A DNA stretch of 64,000 nucleotides from CAVTTH01 sp963737545 (lineage in GTDB: Bacteria > Verrucomicrobiota > Verrucomicrobiia > Chthoniobacterales > UBA10450), in NCBI GenBank assembly GCA_963737545.1, contig CAVTTH010000003.1:558001-622000 (forward strand), given 5' to 3'. Positions 50,677-59,164 of this stretch are shown piece by piece (position 1 is the first letter of the stretch; every line of letters starts with the position of its first letter). The translations under genes were made by a program, and so were the position numbers. The notes below the pieces were generated by a model. It worked only from the letters and a program-made list of their open reading frames with translations, was not told the DNA's origin and did not search any database.

Positions 50677-51807
50677 GTGCCGCAAATCGAAATCAATCAG
50701 GTCGTTTCGCGTCGAGAACGCGATGCCTTCATCAAATTCCCATGGCGTGTTTATGCAAACGACCCGGTGTGGGTACCTCCACTGCTGCTGGAGCGCAAGG
50801 AGTTCCTCGATCGTAAGAAGCATCCGTTTTACGAGCATGGCGACGCCGCGCTTTTCCTGGCTCAATCAGGCGGCGAGATCGTCGGGCGAATTATGGCGAG
50901 CGATGATCCGAAATACAACGCGCTGCATAAGTCGAATATCGGATGCTTCGGGATGTTCGAATCAATCGATGATCAAAACGTCGCGAACGCACTATTCGGT
51001 GCCGCTGCAGACTGGCTGCGCCGCCGGGGCCGAAGTGAAATCATGGGACCGATCGACTATTCGACAAACTACGTCTGCGCCCTGCTCATCGACGGGTTTC
51101 AGTTTCCGCCGATGCTTCTCACACCGCACAATCCTCCGTATTACAGCAAATTGATCGAGGGGTGGAAATTTCAGAAGACGATGGATTTTTATGCCTGGTG
51201 GTTTGCAAATCCCACCGAGGCCGCAAACAGATTGCGTAGACTGGCTGCCGGGCTGCAAAAACGCTGGGAGGTGACGTTGCGCCATGGGCTTCTCCGCGAT
51301 ATCGCGGGAGAGGCACGCCGCCTCCGCGAGATTTACAATCAGGCCTGGCAAAATAATTGGGGCTTCGTGCCGTTCACCGAAAAGGAATTCAAATTCATGA
51401 CGCACGAATTGAAGCCGATCCTGCTGCCGGAACTGGTTTGGCTGGCGGAAATCAGGGGAGAGCCCGTTGGCTTCATTCTTTGCGTGCCGGACATCAACGT
51501 CGCGTTGCGACAAGTTAATGGCCGACTGACCACCTTCGGTCTCCCGATCGGCCTCGCAAAACTTCTCTATTATAAGAATCGCATCAAAACTTGCCGGCTG
51601 GTTGCCCTTGGCGTGATTCCGAAATATCGGCGACACGGTATCGCCGAAATGCTGGTTCTGCACATTATCGAAGAGGCGATGCTGAAGCGGGGCTATGTCG
51701 GCGAGGGCAGCCTCATCCTGGAAAACAATCGGCTGATGAATCGATTTCTTGAAGCCATCGGGGCCGAGAAATACAAGACTTATCGAATTTACCGGCGCGG
51801 ACTCTGA
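50677..51807 (+). CDS. GNAT superfamily acyltransferase, candidate bacterial ceramide synthase
   Basis: A 376-aa protein. It opens with RERDAFIKFPWRVYANDPVW and VPPLLLERKEFLDRKKHPFY, the hallmark of a long GNAT subfamily. The middle has GPIDYSTNYVCALLIDGFQF and PPYYSKLIEGWKFQKTMDFY. The acyl-CoA fold near the C-terminus has VALGVIPKYRRHGIAEMLV (RRxGxA pyrophosphate loop). From memory, the Caulobacter ceramide synthase (bCerS) is a GNAT protein of this general type, found beside an SPT gene as here. N-acylation of a sphingoid-like amine is therefore the leading hypothesis. The start is GTG 50677, 31 bases from the divergent gene. Confidence 0.8.
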   Translation: MPQIEINQVVSRRERDAFIKFPWRVYANDPVWVPPLLLERKEFLDRKKHPFYEHGDAALFLAQSGGEIVGRIMASDDPKYNALHKSNIGCFGMFESIDDQNVANALFGAAADWLRRRGRSEIMGPIDYSTNYVCALLIDGFQFPPMLLTPHNPPYYSKLIEGWKFQKTMDFYAWWFANPTEAANRLRRLAAGLQKRWEVTLRHGLLRDIAGEARRLREIYNQAWQNNWGFVPFTEKEFKFMTHELKPILLPELVWLAEIRGEPVGFILCVPDINVALRQVNGRLTTFGLPIGLAKLLYYKNRIKTCRLVALGVIPKYRRHGIAEMLVLHIIEEAMLKRGYVGEGSLILENNRLMNRFLEAIGAEKYKTYRIYRRGL

Positions 51808-51857
51808 TTCGCGCGAACCCGATAAGATAAAAGCTGGCGAGTGCCGGAGCTTTCGCC

Positions 51858-52877
51858 TTACGAGGTGGGCGTCAGATCGCGGATGCGTTTGGGACCACCG
51901 CCCCGGAGTTTTGACACGCGAGTCGAAAGCCTGCCCGCTACTTCCCGGGCGGCGTATCGCAGCGGGTTGTTCACGGCCAGCGAAGTCTCCACCGTGCAAT
52001 AAACTCCGCACTTCGGCTGGCAACTTTTCTTCTTGTTGTAGCTCAGCAAATCTGCCCGCGTGATCTCGAGAATGTGGCGTTCGGTTCGGACCTGGCTGCA
52101 GAGCCAGAACTTACCAGTCGATGAGACGAAGAAATATTTGTAACCCGCGGCGCACGTCCATTCGATCGGCTCCCGCCGCAACATCTTTTTCTGGTAAGCG
52201 AAAAGGTTCCAGCTGGTGTGAATCTTCTCTCCGTTGCGTTTCAATTCCTCCTCCTGTTCGATAAAGTGGAGCAATGGCTCGCTCGCATTTGGATCCCGCA
52301 AAGCCCGGTCGTGCACGAGATCGTCGTGCACCGCGCGCGCCTGCACCGGCACGCCCAGATCGAGGCAAGTGTCCACCACCCGCCCCATCTCATTGAGCGT
52401 CTCCTTAAAAAGAACGCCACTGACGTTCAGCTTGATCTTGGAATGCTTGAACCAGTCGAGCTTGTGCAGGATCGATTTCATCGATTTGCGCGTGCTCTCG
52501 ATCGGCGTCATCCGGTCCACGGAAATGTGGATGCTGTCGAGGCCAGCCGCTTCGAGGTCCGCAATCAGCTGGCGATCCAGGAGAAACCCGTTTGTCGACA
52601 TGCTGACCTTGCAAAAGCCGAGGGATTTTGCGTAGCGGACCACCTCCACAATATCGGGATGCTTGAGCGGCTCGCCCCCTTGCAAACCGATCCGGGCGAC
52701 GCCGAGCCCTCGAATGTGGTCCATCCACTTTTTCAGATCGGCCAACGCCGGATGCGGGATCGAGTTGTTGAATTCGTTGCAGTAATGGCAATCCAGGTTG
52801 CACTGCTCGGTCACGTAGAGGTGCGCAGCCCATGGCTTGGAGTCGAAAACCCGAAAGGCCTGCTGGAGATCGAACAT
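51858..52877 (-). CDS. Radical SAM protein (first of two paralogues)
   Basis: A 339-aa enzyme. The [4Fe-4S] motif C-x3-C-x2-C is CNLDCHYC (about 27-34), followed by the SAM motif ARIGLQGGEPLKHPDI and MSTNGFLLD. The C-terminal part has further cysteines (WTCAAGYKYFF, FWLCSQ, CQPKCGVYC) that could bind an auxiliary cluster, as in SPASM-type proteins. It shares plan and sequence with 56784-57746. No precursor peptide gene is seen nearby, so a small-molecule or lipid substrate is more likely. Convergent with the GNAT gene. Confidence 0.88.
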   Translation of the reverse strand: MFDLQQAFRVFDSKPWAAHLYVTEQCNLDCHYCNEFNNSIPHPALADLKKWMDHIRGLGVARIGLQGGEPLKHPDIVEVVRYAKSLGFCKVSMSTNGFLLDRQLIADLEAAGLDSIHISVDRMTPIESTRKSMKSILHKLDWFKHSKIKLNVSGVLFKETLNEMGRVVDTCLDLGVPVQARAVHDDLVHDRALRDPNASEPLLHFIEQEEELKRNGEKIHTSWNLFAYQKKMLRREPIEWTCAAGYKYFFVSSTGKFWLCSQVRTERHILEITRADLLSYNKKKSCQPKCGVYCTVETSLAVNNPLRYAAREVAGRLSTRVSKLRGGGPKRIRDLTPTS

Positions 52878-52966
52878 ACTCGTTCCTTATCGTCGTCGCA
52901 GACGCGGAGTCAAGCCAACCAGCTCGGCATGAGGTTTCAAACCGATCGTGGACTGTTCCCCACCTC

Positions 52967-53701
52967 TCAGGACTTCAGCCACGCGAGGTTGCTGAGATTT
53001 TCTTCCGCATGCGCGCGCATCTCCGGCGTATCGACATCCTGCCATTGTGCTCCCCCGATATCGATCGCACGAACCTTGGCATCTGCGGCCATCAGCCGCA
53101 CTCCGTCGGCAAGGCTGCAATCACCGTTTTGTCGGGTGCGCCGCAGATAATCGAAAAGCTCCCCCGGACACAGGAATATCCCGGTATCGATTGCGTCGTA
53201 GATCTCGAGCGTTTTTCCCAGGGTGACGACGCGCCCACCATTTGTTTGCACTTTCATGGCGTCATCGATGTCGAAGATTGTTTCGATCTTCCTGTCGACC
53301 GCGAGATTTAGACAGGTCGAATCGCCGGACTCGGCGACAAGGGAAAGAATCGCAGGATCGAAGAGATGATCGCCCATGGTAAGAAAAAATGGTTCGGTGA
53401 CTTTGCCGGCAGCGCACAAGACGGATATCCCGTTTTGTTTTTGCCAATCCGGATTTGGAATCGCGTTCAGACGCATCGTGGCTGGAATCAATGGACGCAG
53501 AGATTCGATGAGAGCGTCGCCATTTGCGCCCACGATCGCATGCAGGGTTTGAACACCGACGTCCTGAAGCGATTCCGCGATGTACGAAATCAGCGGGCGG
53601 CCCAGGATTGGGACAAGCGGCTTCGGCAATAATTCGCCGGAAGCGCGCAAGCGCGAACCCGTTCCCGCCATCAGGACAACTGCGTCAGTAATATCGGGCA
53701 T
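52967..53701 (-). CDS. Nucleotidyltransferase resembling inositol-1-phosphate cytidylyltransferase
   Basis: A 244-aa enzyme. The signature AVVLMAGTGSRLRASGELLP then KPLVPILGRPLISYIAESL is clear. NPDWQKQNGISVLCAAGKV followed by FFLTMGDHLFDPAIL strongly resembles archaeal/bacterial IPCT, which has 'NG.S...a...F.l.M.DH'. The C-terminus has YDAIDTGIFLCPGELFDYL and WQDVDTPEM. It probably forms CDP-inositol or a similar CDP-polyol for a CDP-alcohol phosphotransferase. ATG 53701 overlaps the SDR stop by one base (TGATG). Confidence 0.8.
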   Translation of the reverse strand: MPDITDAVVLMAGTGSRLRASGELLPKPLVPILGRPLISYIAESLQDVGVQTLHAIVGANGDALIESLRPLIPATMRLNAIPNPDWQKQNGISVLCAAGKVTEPFFLTMGDHLFDPAILSLVAESGDSTCLNLAVDRKIETIFDIDDAMKVQTNGGRVVTLGKTLEIYDAIDTGIFLCPGELFDYLRRTRQNGDCSLADGVRLMAADAKVRAIDIGGAQWQDVDTPEMRAHAEENLSNLAWLKS

Positions 53702-54492
53702 CAAATTCTGAAGTGGTTCCGCAGACCCCAAAGCCGGCCGCGTTGTGGCAAGAAACGAAAAATCAAAGGCGCGAAAGTAGCCTGAAAAAAATTTCCAACC
53801 GTTACGCGCGGCGGGGGATCTTCCTGATCGATTATTTTCAAAATATGCTGCGCCACGAGTTCCGGGGACGGCGCATTTTTCAGATTGCTTTCAGCGATCT
53901 GCCACGCTTGGGCGACTCGCGCATCGGTAATCTCGATCTTCATAGCGGCATCGTTGAACCGGGTGTGAATATCGCCAGGCTGGAGATCCACCAGCCGCAC
54001 ATGAGCGTTCTGCCGTTCGAGCTGCATCGTCATCGTGTAGGAGGCGAGCGCCGCTTTGGCGGCGTTGTATGCCGCCATGAACGGAATCGGCAGGCGCGAG
54101 ACCAGGGAAGTAACGTTGATGATCAGGCCGCGTTCTTGCCCGCGCATTGATGCCATCGCGAGGCGCATTAGCTCGACCGGGCCGAAGAAAAGAATCTGGA
54201 AGTAACCGGCGAGATCTGCCTGCGAGAGAGAATCTGCTGGACCAAAGTGCCCGCTGCCCGCGTTGTTAACGACAGCGTCGAAACGGCCTGCTTGAGCCAA
54301 TGCAGATTCAAAGCCTCCACGAATTGAAGGCGCGTCGGACAAATCGAGAGCAATCGGATGCAGCCGGGCGATTTGCGGAACACGCGCCACATCGCGCGAA
54401 GTGCCCCAGACTTCGTGACCGTGCTGGGTCAATAATTTCGCCGTGGCCAGACCGATGCCCGAACTTGCTCCGGTCAAAAAGATTTTTTTCAT
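53701..54492 (-). CDS. Short-chain dehydrogenase/reductase
   Basis: A 263-aa classical SDR: KIFLTGASSGIGLATAKLL (NAD(P) loop), VVNNAGSGHFGP (NNAG), INVTSLVSRLPIP (catalytic Ser) and AAYNAAKAALASYTMTMQLE (YxxxK). Arg in WGTSRDVARV suggests NADP preference. The C-terminus (PLIFRFLPQRGRLWGL) is hydrophobic and basic and might touch the membrane, as in 3-ketosphinganine reductases. In this cluster it is the best candidate for reducing the 3-keto product of the SPT-like enzyme, but sugar or polyol oxidation is also possible. It lies 9 bases after the flippase. Confidence 0.85.
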   Translation of the reverse strand: MKKIFLTGASSGIGLATAKLLTQHGHEVWGTSRDVARVPQIARLHPIALDLSDAPSIRGGFESALAQAGRFDAVVNNAGSGHFGPADSLSQADLAGYFQILFFGPVELMRLAMASMRGQERGLIINVTSLVSRLPIPFMAAYNAAKAALASYTMTMQLERQNAHVRLVDLQPGDIHTRFNDAAMKIEITDARVAQAWQIAESNLKNAPSPELVAQHILKIIDQEDPPPRVTVGNFFQATFAPLIFRFLPQRGRLWGLRNHFRI

Positions 54493-54501
54493 GGCGCCTC
54501 G

Positions 54502-56037
54502 TTAGGCCAGCACGGTGGCGTCGACGCGCGATTGATTCCGTGCACGGTGATAACGCCAGGCAAAGAAGTAAACCCCGAGGAAAAGCGCGCTGCTGGCAAT
54601 TTCGCCAGCGGTTCCGTTTATGATCACACCGCAGGCGACGGCCGGCACGACCGCAACCAGTGCACCTATGAAAGGGGGACTGATGTTCGCCCAGGGGTTG
54701 CGCCACCGGAAGACCGAACGCAAGGCGCGATGGCGCAGAATTCCCAAGAGCACGTAGGGCAGCAAAATGCCGAAAGCCGCCCCCATTACTCCGAAAATGC
54801 GAATGAGGAACAAGTTCGCGACAAAAGCGACGGCGCAAGCGATGGAGGAGTTCAAGACGTTGACGCGCGGTCTTTGCACCATGATGACAGTCTCGGCCAG
54901 GGCAACGAGTGAGTTCGTGCCGCAGGCGATCGCGACGATGATCAACCAGGTGCTGCCCTGGCGAAAGGCGGGCCCGTAGATGGCCAGAATCGTGCCGCCG
55001 GCGAACGTCATCACGGCGAGAAGGGGCAGCAAAACCCAGAGCATCCATTGCGCGACACGCGAGAATGCGGCCGCGGCGCGTTCCTGTTCACCATGCACGG
55101 TCATGGCGGCAACGATTGGCGCAAAGATCGGATTGAACGCCTGATTTACCTTTCGTAATCCGCCCGCTATTTCCACCACGACGCCATAGATTCCGACGAC
55201 CGGCAGCGTCACGCCCGGCGCGTGCCCTATGAAGCAGGCCAGCATAATCACATCCATGCGGACGATGATTGCATTGAGCACCTCGTAAACGCTGATGTTT
55301 GCTGCGTAGGAAAGCAATCGGCCGGCTTCGGCACGATATGAAAATCCGGCGGGAGGCATCGGTCCGCGGCGAAAGAGCGACCATGCCAGAGTCAATGCGA
55401 CGATCCCATATACGGCCGTCCCCGCGACCGCGGCAACGGCCGGCGCGTAGATCCGTGACCCGAAAACGAGAGCTAAAAGAAACGCGACGCTGGTTACGGT
55501 GGGTAGAGTAATGCCGCGGGAAAAAATGTCGTGTCGCATGACTTTCATGCCGCGCGAGACAGCCGTGTTGATGTAATACAGTGCGAGACCCGGGAGCGAC
55601 CAAATTATGACGGAGAGTGGACCGATCAGCCGTTGATCCAAACCAAGCCGTTCGCCGAAAAGCTGAATGACGATGCTAGAAGCAACCGCAATGACGATCG
55701 CTTGAAAGAGCGCTAGAAACACCGCGACGCGAAAGATGCCGTGGCTGCGAGCGCGATCGCCCACGGCTTCGGCGCGCGCGATGAACGCAATGGTCGTGTT
55801 ATCGAGGCCGAACAAACCGATCTTGCTCAGCACCTCCGTGGTCGCCCACGCCACCAGAAATGTGCCGAGAGCCGCTGGCCCGAGGAGCCGCGCGACCAGG
55901 AAAGTAAAGATGCCGCGAAAGTTCGAGGCGAGCAGCGCGACGGTGTTGACCAGCGCGCCACGCTTCAACTCCAGGCCATGATCGACCGGCGCACTGCTGG
56001 GCACGGTGGAGGGCGTGATCGCTTCGGCCGTCTTCAT
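54502..56037 (-). CDS. Polysaccharide/lipid flippase (Wzx/MVF-type, MATE-like)
   Basis: A 511-aa protein with 12-14 membrane helices. It opens RGALVNTVALLASNFRGIFT then FLVARLLGPAALGTFLVAWA, typical of oligosaccharide flippases (polysaccharide_synt/MurJ-like). YGVVVEIAGGLRKVNQAFNP with IFAPIVAAM and a late WLIIVAIACGTNSLVALAE follow. It probably turns a lipid-linked intermediate or the finished lipid across the inner membrane. ATG 56037 overlaps the ABC ATPase stop by ATGA; the frame is open further up but would run into that gene. Confidence 0.88.
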   Translation of the reverse strand: MKTAEAITPSTVPSSAPVDHGLELKRGALVNTVALLASNFRGIFTFLVARLLGPAALGTFLVAWATTEVLSKIGLFGLDNTTIAFIARAEAVGDRARSHGIFRVAVFLALFQAIVIAVASSIVIQLFGERLGLDQRLIGPLSVIIWSLPGLALYYINTAVSRGMKVMRHDIFSRGITLPTVTSVAFLLALVFGSRIYAPAVAAVAGTAVYGIVALTLAWSLFRRGPMPPAGFSYRAEAGRLLSYAANISVYEVLNAIIVRMDVIMLACFIGHAPGVTLPVVGIYGVVVEIAGGLRKVNQAFNPIFAPIVAAMTVHGEQERAAAAFSRVAQWMLWVLLPLLAVMTFAGGTILAIYGPAFRQGSTWLIIVAIACGTNSLVALAETVIMVQRPRVNVLNSSIACAVAFVANLFLIRIFGVMGAAFGILLPYVLLGILRHRALRSVFRWRNPWANISPPFIGALVAVVPAVACGVIINGTAGEIASSALFLGVYFFAWRYHRARNQSRVDATVLA

Positions 56038-56744
56038 CTCGCCGTGCTGCCACGCGGATGGCTGCCGATGATAACGCCATCCTGCATTTCGTGAATCCAA
56101 TCACACGACTCTGCGATTTCGGGATTGTGCGTGACGAGCAACAAGGCCTTTCCTCCCTCCTTGACGATATTTTGCAATAGCTCGAAGGCGCGGCGCGAAT
56201 TCGCGCTATCCAGGTTGCCGGTCGGCTCGTCAGCCAGGATCACACGCGGATCGTTCGCCAAAGAGCGCGCGACAGCGACACGCTGTTGCTCGCCGCCGGA
56301 AAGATGACGACTCGGCCGCGTCAATTTGCTGCCGAGGCCGACAGCCTCGAGTAAACGGGCCGCGCGTTCCTCCATTTCACTTTGACCGAGACGGCCGAGG
56401 CGGCGCATGGGAATCATGACGTTCTCCTGCGCGGTGAATTCTTCGAGCAGGAAGTGAAATTGGAAAATAAAGCCGAGCAATTCATTGCGTTTCTCGGACA
56501 ACAGATCGTCCGGCAAACCGGAAACGAGCTGATGATCGATGGTGAGCGTTCCGCTGTCGGCACGATCGAGCAACCCGAGGATGTAAAGCAGCGTGCTCTT
56601 GCCGCAACCGGACGGCCCGACGATAGCGTGAACGCCGCCTGGTTCCAGATCGAGCGAGACGCCGCGCAAGGCGTGAACGCGCGAATCTTCTTCACCGAGA
56701 AAACGCTCGATTCCGCGGCAGCTCAGCCAGATGTCAGGAGCCAT
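56034..56744 (-). CDS. ABC transporter ATPase (LolD/MacB type)
   Basis: A 236-aa nucleotide-binding subunit. Walker A is AIVGPSGCGKSTLLYILGLL, the Q-loop region is LGFIFQFHFLLEEFTAQENV, the signature is RHLSGGEQQRVAVARSL, Walker B is VILADEPTGNLDSANS, and the H-loop is LLLVTHNPEIAE. The LLEEFTAxENV text is typical of LolD/MacB-type MacB-family transporters that export lipoproteins or move lipids and antibiotics outward. The FtsX-type permease at 59165-60403 is its probable partner. ATG 56744 is chosen; TTG 56780 would add 12 unconserved residues. Confidence 0.92.
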   Translation of the reverse strand: MAPDIWLSCRGIERFLGEEDSRVHALRGVSLDLEPGGVHAIVGPSGCGKSTLLYILGLLDRADSGTLTIDHQLVSGLPDDLLSEKRNELLGFIFQFHFLLEEFTAQENVMIPMRRLGRLGQSEMEERAARLLEAVGLGSKLTRPSRHLSGGEQQRVAVARSLANDPRVILADEPTGNLDSANSRRAFELLQNIVKEGGKALLLVTHNPEIAESCDWIHEMQDGVIIGSHPRGSTAR

Positions 56745-56783
56745 TCCGTCGAAGTTACGATTTGGCCCAGGCGCTTCCAAAAA

Positions 56784-57746
56784 CTAATTCGCCCCCGCCT
56801 GCGGGCGCCAGTTATCGAGCTGGCTGGCGGAACGGGCGCAGCCGATTGTGCACGTCTCGTTACAAGCCTTGTAGCTATAGAATTGCTCACGCAAATCCGC
56901 GTGTGTGTAATCCATCAACGGCTTTGACCAAACCGTGCGGGTTTGCGAGCACCAGTTCACCCGGCCGAATTCATCGATATAAAGATAACGGCTGCCGGAC
57001 CGGCATTTGAACGGCGACGACCCATCGCGGACGAGACGTTTTCGGTAGCCGGAGAAATCCATCCAACTTCTGGGTAACTTCTTGACGATGCGCGTGAAAA
57101 CCTGAAGCTCCTGCTCGTTCAACTTCAGCTGCCCATGTTTGTCATGTACGAGCAGAACGCGTGGCGTGAAACCCATCTGGCTGGCAAACGCCACCACCTC
57201 TTCGGCCTCTTCCGGCGGGCAGGCGCCGATGACCCCGCTCACGGTAATGTTGAATTTGGCGTAATCACGCAGCGCTTCGAGACGCTTGCGCAAGTTGTTC
57301 AGGACTTTCTGCGTGGTGTCGTTCCCGTTCACGCCGTCGATCGAAATCTGCATTTCCTGCAACCCCGCGTCGTTCAGTTCGTTGATCAACTCGGGTTTCA
57401 AAAAGAAGCCGTTCGTGATCATACCGGTGCGAAAAAAACGAAGCTCGCGGCACTTGCGAATGAGACGCGGCAGATCGGGATGAAGCGTCGGCTCGCCTCC
57501 GGTGAGGGAGATTCCGAAAGTGCCGAGATTCTTCAGTTTTTGCAGCTGCGCTTCAAGAATGGCGAAGGGAATCGGTTCGCTTGTTTTGTCGAACTCGGTG
57601 CAATAGGCGCAGGAAAGATTGCAGCGGCGAACGATCACCATTTGTGCTAGCAACGGACTGTATCGCAATCGAAACGATATTCCGGGCGCGCGTTCTTCCG
57701 AGCGCGTTTCAAGCGTTGGTGTGGCTGTTAATTCTGCGGTCGGCAT
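56784..57746 (-). CDS. Radical SAM protein (second paralogue)
   Basis: A 320-aa enzyme with the C-x3-C-x2-C motif CNLSCAYCTEFDKTSEPIP (about 43-61), FGISLTGGEPTLHPDLPRLI and TGMITNGFFLKPELINELND. The C-terminus has FKCRSGSRYLYIDEFG, VNWCSQTRTVWSK and CNETCTIGCARSA, the same cysteine plan as 51858-52877. The two are therefore paralogues with related chemistry. Two radical SAM proteins in one lipid cluster could methylate, crosslink or rearrange unactivated carbons of an acyl chain or head group. It ends 40 bases before the ABC ATPase start. Confidence 0.88.
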   Translation of the reverse strand: MPTAELTATPTLETRSEERAPGISFRLRYSPLLAQMVIVRRCNLSCAYCTEFDKTSEPIPFAILEAQLQKLKNLGTFGISLTGGEPTLHPDLPRLIRKCRELRFFRTGMITNGFFLKPELINELNDAGLQEMQISIDGVNGNDTTQKVLNNLRKRLEALRDYAKFNITVSGVIGACPPEEAEEVVAFASQMGFTPRVLLVHDKHGQLKLNEQELQVFTRIVKKLPRSWMDFSGYRKRLVRDGSSPFKCRSGSRYLYIDEFGRVNWCSQTRTVWSKPLMDYTHADLREQFYSYKACNETCTIGCARSASQLDNWRPQAGAN

Positions 57747-57879
57747 CGCGAAAATCGTGCACCCCGGCCGGGCTGGCCGAATGTTGGCCGGGAAAGAGTT
57801 ACTGGCTTAGCACTGGAACCGCCCCAACGCAATTTCCATCCGCCTGGTTTCGTCTCGGAAATCGGACCACGAACAGAGT

Positions 57880-59163
57880 ATGAAGGTTGTCGTTTTGGCG
57901 GACGCTCCAACCGCATTGATCGAGCTTTGCGGCATCTCGTTGATCGAGCGTCTGCTCCGGACGCTGCAGCGTGTTGGTGTTCACGACGCGGTAATTGTTT
58001 CCAGCACGGCGGAAGCACTGGAGAATGAATTGGCCAGGGCGTCGCCGCCGAGGAGTGAGATCGAATTTAAGATCCAACGACGCAATGCCGGGGCGGTAAC
58101 AATCGAAGAAATCTGCGAGGGCAGCTCGGAAGGCGACATGCTGTTGGTGCTTCCGGGCGACGCCGTCTGGGACGAACGCCTCATCCGATTGCTCATGGCA
58201 AGGCAGGAACCGGCCGTTTTAGTCGACTCTGCTCCGCCACCGGCGGTGCAGACTTTCATTTCTCAAATGCCGGCGACAAAGAGCGGACGATTTTCCGGCG
58301 CCGCGGTGTTGGGCCATGATTCGCTGTTGGGAAAGCACGGACCGTTCTACGAAACCTTATGTCGCGAGGTGGATGAAGGACGCCTGACTTCATTGGACAT
58401 CGCGGCGCAACCTTCCTACTCGCTCACGATGCGCCGCGAGTTGAGGCCACTTTGGATTCCGGCGCCGCAGCCAGCGTTGCGAAAACAGGCGGAGCGGCTC
58501 ATCCTGAACGCGGCCCAAAAAGGCTCCCTCGATTTTCCTGCCTACGTGCATGGACCGATCGAAACGTTTCTCGTTGCGCGATTATGCAAGACTTCGATCA
58601 CACCGAATCAATTGACCGTGCTTTGCAATGTGGTCGCGTGGACTACAGCGGTTCTCTTCGCGACGGGCCATCTCGTTTGGGGAACGGCGCTTGCCCTTGC
58701 TATTGGCGTTCTCGACGGCCTCGACGGGAAACAGGCGCGTGTGAAAGTGGAGACGTCCGAAGCTGGTAAGCTCGAGCATTGGCTCGATACACTCTACGAA
58801 TTGGCCTGGGCGCTGGCGCTTGCCTATCACTTCCAGGCGTCGGGCGAATTGCCGGACTCATATAAGTACTTGCTCCTACTTCTCGGGGCCGAAGGAATCG
58901 ATGCGTTGGCGAAACTCAGTATCATTCGTCGCTACGGCCGACTGGTCGATGAACTCAGCCCGCTCGATCGCAAAATCCGGTTCCTCGGAGCACGGCGCAA
59001 CATCTACATCTGGATTCTGGCGGTGGGCATGCTGCTCGGAGCGCCGGCAAAATCATTTATCGTGATGGCGTACTGGGAAGCGGTATCAGCAGCGGTTCAC
59101 GTCGCCCGCGCCTTCTGGGCAATCCGAATTCGGCCCTTTGATTTTTCGGATGGCGCCAAATAA
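57880..59163 (+). CDS. Nucleotidyltransferase-like/CDP-alcohol phosphotransferase fusion
   Basis: A 427-aa protein with the plan of bifunctional IPCT/DIPPS enzymes of di-myo-inositol-phosphate synthesis. Residues 1-230 have a nucleotidyltransferase-like fold (KVVVLADAPTALIELCGISL, IERLLRTLQRVGVHDAVIVS), but the usual AAGxGxRL loop is missing, so this half is probably inactive. Residues 235-427 are a CDP-alcohol phosphotransferase with membrane helices and DGLDGKQARVKVETSEAGKL then EHWLDTLYE. DGxxAR is intact, but the following spacing is one shorter and the third Asp aligns with Glu. The separate IPCT-like enzyme (52967) could supply its CDP-substrate. It is divergent from the second radical SAM gene; 133 bases between hold no clear promoter. 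Confidence 0.8.
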   Translation: MKVVVLADAPTALIELCGISLIERLLRTLQRVGVHDAVIVSSTAEALENELARASPPRSEIEFKIQRRNAGAVTIEEICEGSSEGDMLLVLPGDAVWDERLIRLLMARQEPAVLVDSAPPPAVQTFISQMPATKSGRFSGAAVLGHDSLLGKHGPFYETLCREVDEGRLTSLDIAAQPSYSLTMRRELRPLWIPAPQPALRKQAERLILNAAQKGSLDFPAYVHGPIETFLVARLCKTSITPNQLTVLCNVVAWTTAVLFATGHLVWGTALALAIGVLDGLDGKQARVKVETSEAGKLEHWLDTLYELAWALALAYHFQASGELPDSYKYLLLLLGAEGIDALAKLSIIRRYGRLVDELSPLDRKIRFLGARRNIYIWILAVGMLLGAPAKSFIVMAYWEAVSAAVHVARAFWAIRIRPFDFSDGAK

Positions 59164-59164
59164 A

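Noticed and set aside
49755..50816. 353-codon plus-strand open frame
   Set aside because: Antisense of the CDP-alcohol phosphotransferase, which has a clear active-site motif; the shadow has none.
50992..52023. 343-codon minus-strand open frame
   Set aside because: Antisense of the GNAT gene and overlapping the radical SAM gene end; no recognisable domain.
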